Origin: an uncultured Prevotellaceae bacterium
Lineage (GTDB): Bacteria; Bacteroidota; Bacteroidia; Bacteroidales; Bacteroidaceae
Reading direction: 5' to 3'
Assembly: GCA_900313615.1 (NCBI GenBank)
Contig: OMRP01000009.1
Coordinates: 1 to 64,000 of the forward strand
Length of the DNA stretch: 64,000 bases
Position 1 is the stretch's first letter, and every line of letters starts with the position of its first letter. The position numbers and the translations under genes were made by a program. The notes beneath the pieces are model-generated. The model was not told the origin of the DNA. It searched no databases and saw nothing but the letters and a program-made list of their open reading frames with translations. This document shows, in pieces, positions 1-7,900 of this stretch.

Positions 1-479
1 TCCTGAGTGATGTTATGCTCACCAATGTTGCGTAATGCCTGTACCAGTTCTGGCATCAAACGTCCTCGGAATGCAAAGTTCTTAGGTGCCCCATGCTTCA
101 GAGTCACTGTTCGATTTCCTAATTTCAATTTTCTCCCAGACCCAGTAGTCAGAAAAATAGTATTCATTGGTACTTGCGTTGAGAATCCTAAGCGATTAGC
201 GGCTGTAGCTCCAGTTGGTATAACTTTTGCCTTATCTCGTTTAGCAATTTCTTTCACTAATTCGTAAGCCGAAGGGTAAAGGATGCCAAAACGTGTCTTA
301 CGTGCCTTTACATACACTCCTTTGGCTATTCGCGTAATCAATCCGTCTTTCTCGAATATGGCGAGCAGCTTTGTGACGTACTCGACATCATATTGCGGGA
401 AAGAAGAAACAAAGAATATCTCACCGAACTTGCTGCGAGTAATCCTTTTCCTAATCTGCTGTACTACTGCATTCTCCAT
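1..479 (-). CDS. DUF6088 / AbiEi-like type IV antitoxin (partial, 3' end outside window)
   Basis: The frame is open from an ATG at 479-477 to the left window edge (159 codons read). The N-terminus MENAVVQQIRKRI followed by a winged-helix-like stretch (FEKDGLITRIAKGVYVKAR) and then IPTGATAANRLGFSTQVP and GSGRKLKLGNRTV is the pattern of the DUF6088 family, which is grouped with AbiEi-type antitoxins of type IV toxin-antitoxin systems. In such systems the antitoxin represses its own promoter through inverted repeats, and the partner is a nucleotidyltransferase (AbiEii) encoded just downstream. Here downstream is outside the window, so the toxin cannot be confirmed. A promoter and an inverted repeat lie directly upstream. 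The gene is AT-richer than the housekeeping genes to its right. Family assignment is by motif recognition; function is inferred. Confidence 0.7.
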   Translation of the reverse strand, partial: MENAVVQQIRKRITRSKFGEIFFVSSFPQYDVEYVTKLLAIFEKDGLITRIAKGVYVKARKTRFGILYPSAYELVKEIAKRDKAKVIPTGATAANRLGFSTQVPMNTIFLTTGSGRKLKLGNRTVTLKHGAPKNFAFRGRLMPELVQALRNIGEHNITQ

Positions 480-499
480 TGATTTTGTATATAAATTAT

Positions 500-537
500 G
501 GTCGGAATGATAACAAATATTTCCGACCGCAAAGATA
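500..537 (-). promoter_or_regulatory. Promoter and inverted-repeat operator of the DUF6088 gene
   Basis: On the minus strand TATCTTTG (537-530) matches the Bacteroidetes -7 box TAnnTTTG. Just downstream of it is a perfect 8-bp inverted repeat, GGTCGGAA at 500-507 and TTCCGACC at 521-528, with a 13-base spacer. The repeat covers the expected transcription start and lies 21-49 bases before the ATG, a suitable place for autorepression by the antitoxin. Binding is inferred. Confidence 0.6.
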
Positions 538-861
538 CAAAATTTCTTTCATACTACAATACTTTAAGTGTTGAAATTAAGTTTCATTGGCAAATAATAG
601 CGTTTTTCTAGCTGTATAGATGGCATTCATATATAAATAGTGTGTTGCTTTATACATTAGGGGCAATATTGCCAGAAAAGACGACTTCAAGAATAAAAGC
701 CATGACTTAATCAATTCATTGCACACTCGTATGCTATTTGTGGTTCAAAAAAGTTAAAAACGTTAAATATTCGTCTTTTCCCCAATCTTTAGAATCTAGG
801 TAGTCTCTTTTCTACCGTTTAAAGTGCAAATGGTTGATATAAAACGATTTACAAATACCAA
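538..861. other. AT-rich intergenic stretch without recognised gene
   Basis: About 320 bases with no convincing open frame on either strand, no tRNA-like fold and no clear terminator. The only structure noted is that TTCTACCGTTT at 810-820, preceded by GAATCTA at 792-798, recurs downstream of the LRR fragment at 1468-1485 (GAATCTA directly joined to TTCTACCGTTT). Confidence 0.5.
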
Positions 862-1449
862 GGTTGTTTCTCCTTGACGAGCATAACAATACCTAGCACC
901 ATCAAGACTGTCGGTTCCCAATTTTTCGCAGGTTGTAGTAACCTGACAAGTGTGACCCTATCAGAAGGATTGACAAACATTTCCTCGGGAATGTTCAATA
1001 GGTGTTCCAGTCTAACCAATATTATTATACCAGAGGGAGTGATGAACATAGGACCCCACGCATTTTATGAATGTACGGCACTGATTAGCGTTGCACTGCC
1101 AAACACCTTGATCACCATAGGTAACGAGGCTTTTTCTGATTGTACTGCACTAACGGGCATCCTTTTGCCAGACAATCTGACAAGCATAGGTGAAAATGCC
1201 TTTTATGGATGTGACGGATTGACGAGTGTGACATTGCCATCCTCGCTAACGAGCATCGGTAACAGGGCATTCCCATTCTATTGTCAGGAGATCAGGTCCT
1301 ACATCAGGAATCCTTCCAAATGCGAGTTAACTTCCGAACCCTTCGTTTACGCGATTTCCAGACTATATGTGCCCAAAGGAACCACCTCCCTTTACGAGAC
1401 TTGCGAAAATTGGAAAGAATTCTTCTCCATCACTGAGATGGACGACTGA
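862..1449 (+). pseudogene. 5'-truncated BspA-like leucine-rich repeat (LRR_5) gene fragment
   Basis: The frame 862-1449 encodes about eight LRR_5 units of the BspA type, with the repeated pattern C-x-x-L-x-x-V/I-x-L/I-P-x-x-L-x-x-I-G-x-x-A-F (for example CTALISVALPNTLITIGNEAF). It ends in a typical closing segment, LYVPKGTTSLYETCENWKEF. Whole proteins of this family are secreted and start with a signal peptide. Here the frame is closed by TGA at 835-837, and repeat homology begins mid-unit (GCFSLTSITIPSTIK) about nine codons later. The only early start is a TTG at 874 inside the first repeat, with no signal peptide. I therefore call it a decapitated remnant. A cytoplasmic LRR protein starting at TTG 874 is the alternative. 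Confidence 0.6.
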
Positions 1450-1577
1450 GCCGCTACAGATACCTGGGAATCTATTCTACCGTTTGCCTTATTTCCACCA
1501 AAGAGACACCGATGAGCAGGCGGAAAGGAACAGAGTAGGGCACGAAAGCGTAAGCAGACTCATCCTTTGGTTTTGAA

Positions 1578-2237
1578 TTATCTATTCAAAAAATGCAGCC
1601 GGTATAATTCCTCCTCCCATTCACGAAAGGCATCACCCCCACGTATCTGATATTTTCCCGGGAAAGGTTTGTCGAAAAGCGTGTCGAACTTCGGGAGATT
1701 ATCACAACCGTCAATGGCTGAGACATGAACCATCACAGGCACAATTTCGTTGAACTCCATTTTCTTGATGCCGCTCTTCGCGAAAGCATATTCATACACA
1801 ATCACTACCCGCGCATCGAAGATCACCTTCGTAAGTTGCTGACAGTCGTAGAAACCAAATGGAGCCACACCCTTTATCGGGACAAAGAATCTCTTGGAAG
1901 GGATGAACAACTCGCCGTTGACCTTCTCCTTGTCACAAGTGAGCACACCCATCATCCCATTCGCCACAAACACAGGAACCTCCGACTTGTTGGACTGCCC
2001 GAAATTCATCAAGACCGTGGTGAGTGTGTATTCGTTCTCGTAAAATTCCTCGATGGCGGTAGTCCACTGCGCTACATTCTCCCAGACATACTTGTCAAGA
2101 TGTACTGACCGCACAATGCGCAAACGCTTCTTCCCATCCACCTCATGCAGGTACTTGTCGCCAGTATGCAAGTCGGGACGCTGCTGACAGTATCCGTGTT
2201 CTTCTATTTCTTCGGTATATGTGATGATATGTGGCAT
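1578..2237 (-). CDS. Small LRR_5-like hypothetical protein
   Basis: 219 residues, no signal peptide. The middle (about residues 100-175) has BspA/LRR_5-type units: FGFYDCQQLTKVIFDARVVIV, then YEYAFAKSGIKKMEF, then IDGCDNLPKFDTLF. The first 90 residues (MPHIITYTEEIEEHGYCQQRP...) are not recognised. Its ATG is two bases past the nadD stop on the same strand, so it is likely the last gene of the yicC-gmk-nadD transcript. It converges on the LRR fragment at 862-1449, so two LRR_5-type sequences are neighbours here. Role unknown; protein-protein contact is the usual inference for such repeats. Confidence 0.6.
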   Translation of the reverse strand: MPHIITYTEEIEEHGYCQQRPDLHTGDKYLHEVDGKKRLRIVRSVHLDKYVWENVAQWTTAIEEFYENEYTLTTVLMNFGQSNKSEVPVFVANGMMGVLTCDKEKVNGELFIPSKRFFVPIKGVAPFGFYDCQQLTKVIFDARVVIVYEYAFAKSGIKKMEFNEIVPVMVHVSAIDGCDNLPKFDTLFDKPFPGKYQIRGGDAFREWEEELYRLHFLNR

Positions 2238-2239
2238 TG

Positions 2240-2806
2240 TTATAACTTTAACAGCATTTTCGCCACGGCGCGGGGCACGAGGTGGTCGATGGGGAGTCCT
2301 TGTGCGAGGCGTTGGCGTATATCTGTGCTGCTGACGTCGACGGTGGGTGCCTGCATGAGCAAAACGCCTTGAGGTAAAGTGGCAGGGTCGATAGGCGCGT
2401 CTTTGCGGGGATAGACAGCAATGGAGTAATGGGCAAGAATATCCTCATAGTGATACCACTTATCGAAAGCCACCCAGTTGTCGCCGCCGATGAGCAAAAT
2501 AAACTCCCGGTCGGGATACGCGTCGGACAGAGCCTGTAAAGTGTTCCAGGTATAGGAAGGTTTGGGTAGTTTGAATTCAAAGTCCGACGCTTTCAATCGT
2601 TTAAAACGTCGTAATGCCGCCTTCGTCAACTGGTAACGAAAGTCATCGGGCATGAGGTTAGCCTGCTCTTTCCATGGATTTTGTGGCGTGATGAGAAACC
2701 ACACCTCGTCGAGCTTCGCCTCGCGCAACAACTGCCGCGCCAGGTGAATATGCCCGTTATGAATGGGATTGAACGAACCACCAAAAATGCCCGTGCGAAT
2801 GCTCAT
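2240..2806 (-). CDS. nadD: Nicotinate-nucleotide adenylyltransferase
   Basis: 188 residues, the usual length. It transfers AMP from ATP to nicotinate mononucleotide, making deamido-NAD in NAD biosynthesis. The nucleotidyltransferase signature is at the N-terminus (GIFGGSFNPIHNGH, residues 7-20, containing the H-x-G-H motif), and the C-terminal ISSTxIR-type motif appears as VSSTDIRQRL. WFLITPQNPWK and LLIGGDNW are also typical of NadD. The ATG overlaps the gmk stop by 4 bases, so the two are translationally coupled in the yicC-gmk-nadD run. The start is fixed by the signature lying directly behind it. Confidence 0.95.
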   Translation of the reverse strand: MSIRTGIFGGSFNPIHNGHIHLARQLLREAKLDEVWFLITPQNPWKEQANLMPDDFRYQLTKAALRRFKRLKASDFEFKLPKPSYTWNTLQALSDAYPDREFILLIGGDNWVAFDKWYHYEDILAHYSIAVYPRKDAPIDPATLPQGVLLMQAPTVDVSSTDIRQRLAQGLPIDHLVPRAVAKMLLKL

Positions 2807-3369
2807 GCCTCAAGAAATTCCGTCACCATCTTCAAGGCTTCAGCCAATGCCGTGTCGAGGTCGTCGTTGACGAGCACTTTGTCGAAACGGTCTGCGAATG
2901 TCAGCTCATACTCCGCCTTGGCCACGCGGTCGTTGATGACTTCGGGTGTGTCGGTACCCCGTTTCTCCAAACGGCGTCTCAGTTCCTCCACCGATGGAGG
3001 CTGGATGAAGATGGCCAGGGCACGGTCGCCGAAATATTTTTTCAGGCTACAGCCCCCTTTCACATCCACATCGAACACCACATTCTGTCCATCTGCCAAC
3101 TGGCGTTCCACCTGCGACTTAAGGGTACCATAGAAACGGCCCTCGTACACCTCTTCGTATTCGAGGAACTCATCCCGTTCGATGCGTTCCTTAAACTCAT
3201 CGACCGAAAGGAAGAAATACTCAACGCCGTCGCGTTCGTTACCACGCGGAGCCCTGCTGGTGCAGGACACGCTGAAAGCCAGGTGCAACTCCTCATGTTG
3301 CATCAGCCAGTTGATAATCGTGCTTTTGCCGCTGCCGCTCGGAGCGGAAACAATAATCAGTTTGCCCAT
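2803..3369 (-). CDS. gmk: Guanylate kinase
   Basis: 188 residues. It phosphorylates GMP to GDP with ATP. The P-loop APSGSGKST is at residues 9-17, the GMP-binding SCTSRAPRGNERDGVEYFF follows, and the lid/adenine region FIQPPSVEELRRRLEKRGTD is intact. The start is set by MGKLIIVSAPSG, as in other Gmk proteins. It lies between yicC and nadD on the same strand, and its stop overlaps the nadD start by 4 bases. The spacer to yicC (3370-3485) is filled with 8-bp degenerate repeats. Confidence 0.96.
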   Translation of the reverse strand: MGKLIIVSAPSGSGKSTIINWLMQHEELHLAFSVSCTSRAPRGNERDGVEYFFLSVDEFKERIERDEFLEYEEVYEGRFYGTLKSQVERQLADGQNVVFDVDVKGGCSLKKYFGDRALAIFIQPPSVEELRRRLEKRGTDTPEVINDRVAKAEYELTFADRFDKVLVNDDLDTALAEALKMVTEFLEA

Positions 3370-3372
3370 TTT

Positions 3373-3488
3373 TAGGAGTTTAGAAGTTTTTGGGGTAGGA
3401 GTGAAGGAGTGTAGGAGTGTGGGAGTTTAGACAATAGCTTGAGAACTAATAACTCATTAACTTATTAACTCATCAACTTAGTAACTTA
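3373..3488. repeat. Two degenerate 8-bp tandem arrays between yicC and gmk
   Basis: 3373-3430 repeats units like TAGGAGTG/AAGGAGTG/TGGGAGTT. 3443-3488 repeats AACTCATT, AACTTATT, AACTCATC, AACTTAGT, AACTTACA. The second array runs into the yicC stop codon (TTA at 3486-3488 on the plus strand). These are of the same kind as other gene-border arrays in the window, some in the opposite orientation. Confidence 0.8.
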
Positions 3489-4361
3489 CAACACATTGAG
3501 CACCTGCTCTTTAATTTGTTCGAGTTCGTCTTTCATGCGCACCACGAGATTCTGCATCTCAGCATGGTTGCTTTTTGAACCGGTGGTATTGATCTCACGC
3601 CCCATCTCTTGGGCGATAAAACCCAGTTTTTTGCCTTGACCACAGTCTTCGGCCATGGTCTTGCGGAAATAATCGAGATGGTTGGCCAAACGTTGTTTTT
3701 CCTCGCTGATATCCAGTTTCTCGATGTAATAAATCATCTCCTGTTCCAAACGGTTCTTATCATAATCCAAATCGGGCAGGTTTTTCAGGCCTTCGACGAT
3801 GCGGGCACGAATCTTCTCCACCCTAGCCTGCTCATAGTCAGACAGTTGAGCAAGCAACACCTCGATATTGTCCACTTTCTCTGTGAACTTCATTTGCAGC
3901 GCCTCGCCTTCTTGGCGACGGAAATCCGTGAGATGTTTCAAGGCTTGTTCAACAGCACCTTTGGCCACGTTCCACTCTTCATCGGAGAGTTGTTCCACAT
4001 CCATCTTGGTGGTCACATCGGGCATGCGCAACAGGGTGTAGAACCAGTCTTGCGGCTCTGGTATGCCACTGTTTTTAGCTATTTCCTTGATTTGGCGGTA
4101 ATAGTTTTCCACCAATGCCCCGTTGATAGGTGTGGCATCGGTTGTCGCCTCTTTCTCTATCCAAATGGCGAAATCTACCTTGCCCCTTATCACCTCCGTG
4201 GCGATGAGTTGGCGTATTTCCATCTCTTTCTCACGATAAAGGGGAGCGATACGTGTGGACAGGTCAAGCGCCTTGCTGTTGAGCGATTTGACCTCCACGT
4301 TGATTTTCTTGTCACCATAGGGTACGACAGCCTTGCCATAACCCGTCATTGAAAGTATCAT
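3486..4361 (-). CDS. YicC-family endoribonuclease (YicC N-terminal domain + DUF1732)
   Basis: 291 residues, the family length. The hallmark MILSMTGYGKA opens the N-terminal YicC domain, and the C-terminal DUF1732 segment is clear (KLGFIAQEMGREINTTGSK, then NLVVRMKDELEQIKEQVLN). E. coli YicC has been reported as an endoribonuclease that affects small RNA turnover; the role in Bacteroidetes is inferred. It is first in the minus-strand run yicC-gmk-nadD-LRR. A divergent promoter region shared with tsaB lies upstream. Confidence 0.9.
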   Translation of the reverse strand: MILSMTGYGKAVVPYGDKKINVEVKSLNSKALDLSTRIAPLYREKEMEIRQLIATEVIRGKVDFAIWIEKEATTDATPINGALVENYYRQIKEIAKNSGIPEPQDWFYTLLRMPDVTTKMDVEQLSDEEWNVAKGAVEQALKHLTDFRRQEGEALQMKFTEKVDNIEVLLAQLSDYEQARVEKIRARIVEGLKNLPDLDYDKNRLEQEMIYYIEKLDISEEKQRLANHLDYFRKTMAEDCGQGKKLGFIAQEMGREINTTGSKSNHAEMQNLVVRMKDELEQIKEQVLNVL

Positions 4362-4372
4362 ATTTTTTTAAT

Positions 4373-4435
4373 TGGGAGTTAAATAGGGAGTTAAAATTGA
4401 AGTTTAATGGGGAGTTAAAATTGAAGTTAAAGTGG
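4373..4435. repeat. Imperfect direct repeats upstream of yicC
   Basis: The segment repeats GGGAGTTAAAATTGAAGTT twice, in units of about 24-25 bases, with a shorter GGAGTTAAATA copy before them. It lies in the yicC leader, between the palindromic promoter and the ATG. Confidence 0.7.
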
Positions 4436-4487
4436 ACATCACCCCGTCTTTGGAGACCAATTTTGGAGTCCTTAGACAAGAATTTTA

Positions 4488-4529
4488 TGCAAAAGTACGA
4501 ATTTCTATTGAAAAATGCGTACTTTTGCA
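4488..4529. promoter_or_regulatory. Palindromic divergent promoter, yicC/tsaB
   Basis: TGCAAAAGTACG (4488-4499) and CGTACTTTTGCA (4518-4529) form a perfect 12-bp inverted repeat with an 18-base spacer. Each arm contains a TAnnTTTG-type -7 box (TACTTTTG at 4520-4527 on the plus strand, and its mirror on the minus strand). The two promoters point outward to tsaB and yicC and occupy the same few dozen bases. Confidence 0.65.
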
Positions 4530-4554
4530 CTTTAATTTTGGAATATTATTAAAT

Positions 4555-5283
4555 ATGTCGTGCATATTAAACATAGACACAAGCACTGACGTGTGTTCCG
4601 TAGCCGTGAGCGACGACGGTGCTTGCATCTACCATGCCGAGGATTTTGAGGGACGCAACCATGCCCAAAAACTGGGTGGTTACGTCGATGCTGCTTTGTC
4701 GTTTGCCGACAGCCATGCCATTCCCCTTGATGCCGTGGCCGTGAGTAGCGGTCCCGGCTCATATACTGGACTCCGCATCGGTGTGTCGATGGCCAAAGGC
4801 ATTTGCTACGGTCTTGGTGTGCCACTGCTTGGCGTGCCCACCCTTGAACTGCTCTGTGTACCCGTACTGTTGGGACGTAGGGAACTGGAGGAAGATGCGC
4901 TGCTCTGCCCGATGGTCGACGCGCGCCGCATGGAGGTGTATGCCGCTGTTTACGACAGGGCTTTGCGTCCAGTGCGTGAGACCCAAGCCGACGTTGTCGA
5001 CAACGATACTTACCGTGAATATCTCGATCGCGGTCCTGTCTATTTCTTCGGTCCCGGAGCCGGAAAATGTATGGACGCCATCAACCACCCCAATGCCCAC
5101 CTCCTGGAAGGCATTCAACCCTTGGCCAAATATATGTTCCCATTGGCAGAAAAACGCATCGCCCTTGGACAGATAGAAGATGTGGCCTATTTCACCCCCT
5201 TCTACCTGAAAGATTTCGTGGCGAAGAAAAGTGAAAAGAACATCCCCCTATCCTCCTCCGAAGGAAAGGGAAAAACTGTTTGA
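4555..5283 (+). CDS. tsaB: tRNA threonylcarbamoyladenosine biosynthesis protein TsaB
   Basis: 242 residues from the ATG at 4555. The open frame reaches further up, but the upstream part covers the promoter, and MSCILNIDTSTDVCSVAVS is the family start. TsaB is the non-catalytic partner of TsaD in t6A37 tRNA modification, with an ASKHA fold. The diagnostic segment SSGPGSYTGLRIGVSMAKG is at about residues 63-81, and PMVDARRMEVYAAVY is also typical. The last about 15 residues (IPLSSSEGKGKTV) are low-complexity and look encoded by a GC-rich intergenic-type repeat. Confidence 0.93.
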   Translation: MSCILNIDTSTDVCSVAVSDDGACIYHAEDFEGRNHAQKLGGYVDAALSFADSHAIPLDAVAVSSGPGSYTGLRIGVSMAKGICYGLGVPLLGVPTLELLCVPVLLGRRELEEDALLCPMVDARRMEVYAAVYDRALRPVRETQADVVDNDTYREYLDRGPVYFFGPGAGKCMDAINHPNAHLLEGIQPLAKYMFPLAEKRIALGQIEDVAYFTPFYLKDFVAKKSEKNIPLSSSEGKGKTV

Positions 5284-5340
5284 GCTATTCGGGTACTCTG
5301 AGTACCAACTATGATATGATTGAATTTAGCAGACAAAGAT

Positions 5341-5943
5341 ATGAAAATGGAAGGATTAGACTATAACACCCAACGTGAGGACTTGAAACTCCCCGAATAC
5401 GGGCGTGAGATTCAGAAGATGGTGGAGCATGCCATTGCCCTTCCCACCAAGGAAGAGCGCCAGCGCTGTGCTGAGACCATCATCGACATCATGCAAAGGA
5501 TGTCGCCCCAGGGCCGGGATAGCAATGACCACAAGCAGAAGCTGTGGGACCACCTGGCCATCATGAGCGGTTTCCGTCTGGATATCGACTATCCGTATGA
5601 TGTGAGTCAAGCACTGAAGATTGCCGGCAGACCCGAACCCATGGCCTACCCGATGCAACGCATCCCCGTACGTCATTATGGTCATCTCGTCTTCGAGTTA
5701 TTTGAAAAGCTGAAGACGATGCCTGCCGGTGCTGAGCGTGACCAGCTGACACGCATGACAGCTAATCAGATGCAGCGTGACTTGCACCAATGGAGCCACA
5801 CCTCTGCCGACCATGAGAAGATAGCCGACGACCTGGCGCGTTATACCGACGGTGTGATACAGATTGACCCCAAAGAATTTGAGTTTGAGCGTATCAACAC
5901 CAAGGATCTGCAAACAACAGAGAAACGTAAAAAGAAGAGATAG
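5341..5943 (+). CDS. DUF4290 domain protein (conserved in Bacteroidetes)
   Basis: 200 residues from the ATG at 5341; a second ATG at 5347 is also possible. DUF4290 is found almost only in Bacteroidetes and has no established biochemical role. Features: LDYNTQREDLKLPEYGREIQKMVEHA at the N-terminus, a His/Gln-rich middle (MANQMQRDLHQWSH-like) and a very basic tail, TEKRKKKR. No signal peptide or membrane segment, so cytoplasmic. It stands three bases before murA, probably in the same transcript, a frequent order in Bacteroidales. Confidence 0.85.
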   Translation: MKMEGLDYNTQREDLKLPEYGREIQKMVEHAIALPTKEERQRCAETIIDIMQRMSPQGRDSNDHKQKLWDHLAIMSGFRLDIDYPYDVSQALKIAGRPEPMAYPMQRIPVRHYGHLVFELFEKLKTMPAGAERDQLTRMTANQMQRDLHQWSHTSADHEKIADDLARYTDGVIQIDPKEFEFERINTKDLQTTEKRKKKR

Positions 5944-5946
5944 CCC

Positions 5947-7257
5947 ATGCAGTCGTTCATCATTGAAGGCGGTCGCCGCCTCAGCGGCACCATTGAGCCT
6001 CAAGGAGCCAAGAATGAAGCATTGGAGGTGATATGCGCCTCATTGCTCACCACGGAGCCTGTGTGCATCAAAAATATCCCCGACATTCTCGATGTGAACA
6101 ACCTCATCATGTTGTTGGAGAGCATTGGTGTGAAGGTGAGCCGTCCATCCAAAGGCGAGTATATCTTCCAGGCCGACACGCTCGACCTCCACTACCTGCA
6201 GAGTGACGAGTTTGTGAAACGTTGCTCCTCGCTCCGTGGCAGTGTGCTGATGATTGGTCCTCTGTTGGCTCGTTTCCACAAGGCCACGATAGCCAAGCCC
6301 GGCGGCGACAAGATAGGCCGGCGTCGCCTTGACACCCACTTCCTGGGTTTCAAGAGTCTGGGAGCGCGCTTTGAGCGTGTGGAAGGCCGCGACGTGTTCG
6401 AGTTGTCAGCCACCAAATTGAAAGGCTGCCATATGCTACTCGACGAGGCGTCGGTGACAGGCACCGCCAACATCATTATGGCTTCGGTACTCGCCGAAGG
6501 CACCACCACCATCTACAACGCCGCCTGCGAGCCGTATGTGCAGCAGCTCTGCCACTTACTCAACAATATGGGTGCGAAGATTAGCGGCATCGCCTCGAAC
6601 CTCATCACCATCGAGGGTGTGGAAAAACTGCATGGCGCCGACCACAAGGTGCTACCCGATATGATAGAGGTAGGCTCGTTCATCGGCATGGCCGCCATGG
6701 TAGGTGACGGCATACGCATCAAAGACGTGTCGCTGGAGAACTTGGGTATCATCCCCGACGCATTCCGCCGTTTGGGCATACGCATCAAGGTGGAGGGCGA
6801 CGACCTGTTCATTCCACGCCACAGCCACTACCAAATAGACTCTTTCATCGACGGCACCATCATGACGTTGGCCGACGCCCCCTGGCCCGGACTGACACCC
6901 GACCTGCTGTCGGTGCTCCTTGTGGTGGCGACCCAAGCTCGTGGCAGCGTGCTCATCCACCAAAAAATGTTTGAAAGCCGCCTGTTCTTCGTCGACAAAC
7001 TCATCGACATGGGTGCCCAGATTATCTTGTGCGACCCCCACCGTGCCGTGGTGGTTGGACACGACCATAAACTGCGCTTGAGAGCCGGACGCATGACCAG
7101 CCCCGACATCCGCGCAGGTATCGCCCTGCTCATTGCCGCACTCAGTGCCAACGGCACAAGCCGTATCGACAATATCGCCCAGATAGACCGTGGCTACGAG
7201 GACATCGAACACCGTCTGAACCAATTGGGCGCCAATATCCAACGTGTGGAATATTAA
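5947..7257 (+). CDS. murA: UDP-N-acetylglucosamine 1-carboxyvinyltransferase
   Basis: 436 residues. It transfers enolpyruvate from PEP to UDP-GlcNAc, the first committed step of peptidoglycan synthesis, in the cytoplasm. The EPSP-synthase-like fold signatures are present: GAKNEALE (K22/N23 equivalents) and KPGGDKIGRRRLDTH. At the loop position where E. coli has the fosfomycin-sensitive Cys115 (PGGCAIG), this protein has Asp (D121, PGGDKIG). Cys-to-Asp at this site is known to keep activity and to give fosfomycin resistance in other bacteria. rimM begins 6 bases after the stop, so the DUF4290-murA-rimM run is likely co-transcribed. Confidence 0.94.
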   Translation: MQSFIIEGGRRLSGTIEPQGAKNEALEVICASLLTTEPVCIKNIPDILDVNNLIMLLESIGVKVSRPSKGEYIFQADTLDLHYLQSDEFVKRCSSLRGSVLMIGPLLARFHKATIAKPGGDKIGRRRLDTHFLGFKSLGARFERVEGRDVFELSATKLKGCHMLLDEASVTGTANIIMASVLAEGTTTIYNAACEPYVQQLCHLLNNMGAKISGIASNLITIEGVEKLHGADHKVLPDMIEVGSFIGMAAMVGDGIRIKDVSLENLGIIPDAFRRLGIRIKVEGDDLFIPRHSHYQIDSFIDGTIMTLADAPWPGLTPDLLSVLLVVATQARGSVLIHQKMFESRLFFVDKLIDMGAQIILCDPHRAVVVGHDHKLRLRAGRMTSPDIRAGIALLIAALSANGTSRIDNIAQIDRGYEDIEHRLNQLGANIQRVEY

Positions 7258-7263
7258 CCCATC

Positions 7264-7785
7264 ATGATTCGCGACGACGACGTTTATAAGATAGGACGTA
7301 TCGGCAAGGCCCATGGTGTGAAGGGCGAGGTGACCATGTTGGTGGACGATGATGTGTTCGACCGCGTGGATGCCGACTATGTGATACTGCGCATCGACGG
7401 CATTCTCGTACCCTTCTTTTTTGAAGAATACAGGTTTCGCACCGACACCACGGCCCTGGTGAAATTCTGCGACATCGACGATATGCAGCAAGCCCGACGC
7501 CTCACCGGCTGCGACGTGTTCTTCCCACGCGACATGGCCGATGAAAACGATCAGCCCACATGGGCTTCCATCGTCGGGTTTCAACTGGTGAACGCTGCCG
7601 ATGGACAGCCACTCGGCATCCTGACCAGTGTTGACGACAGCACGGCAAACATCCTGTTCAACGTGGAGAACGCGGAAGGACAAACGTTGCTCCTCCCCGC
7701 CGCCGAACCACTTATCGAGGGCATCGACAGCGAGACACAACGTATCTTCTACCACGTTCCCGAAGGACTCTTGGAACTGATATAA
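7264..7785 (+). CDS. rimM: 16S rRNA processing protein RimM
   Basis: 173 residues, normal length. RimM is a 30S maturation factor that binds ribosomal protein S19 near the 16S 3' domain. The N-terminal RimM beta-barrel motif VYKIGRIGKAHGVKGEV is at residues 6-22, and the PRC-barrel follows from about residue 95 (WASIVGFQLVNAADGQPLGILTSV). It directly follows murA. Downstream is a 7-bp tandem array and then dxr. Confidence 0.94.
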   Translation: MIRDDDVYKIGRIGKAHGVKGEVTMLVDDDVFDRVDADYVILRIDGILVPFFFEEYRFRTDTTALVKFCDIDDMQQARRLTGCDVFFPRDMADENDQPTWASIVGFQLVNAADGQPLGILTSVDDSTANILFNVENAEGQTLLLPAAEPLIEGIDSETQRIFYHVPEGLLELI

Positions 7786-7786
7786 A

Positions 7787-7848
7787 GGGGCAAGGGGCAA
7801 GGAGCATGGAGCAAGAGACATGGAGCAAGGAGCTTGGAGCAAGAGAAT
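7787..7848. repeat. Degenerate 7-bp tandem array between rimM and dxr
   Basis: About nine units of the type GGGGCAA, GGAGCAT, GGAGCAA, GAGACAT, GGAGCAA, GGAGCTT follow the rimM stop directly. The array is G/A-rich on the plus strand and does not form a strong hairpin. Confidence 0.85.
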
Positions 7849-7900
7849 ACCCTGCGAGAAAACATTAACTCGTCATTTTGTCAACTCGTTATCTAGAAAA

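Noticed and set aside
7-510. Two short plus-strand frames (7-267, 283-510)
   Set aside because: Both are shadows of the DUF6088 frame on the minus strand, which is open to the window edge and has a promoter and operator.
3609-4352. 247-residue open frame on the plus strand
   Set aside because: Antisense of yicC; the YicC/DUF1732 signatures decide the coding strand.
6652-7842. 396-residue open frame on the minus strand
   Set aside because: It lies opposite murA and rimM, which have full motif sets; its sequence is His/Val-rich as expected for the shadow of a GC-rich gene.
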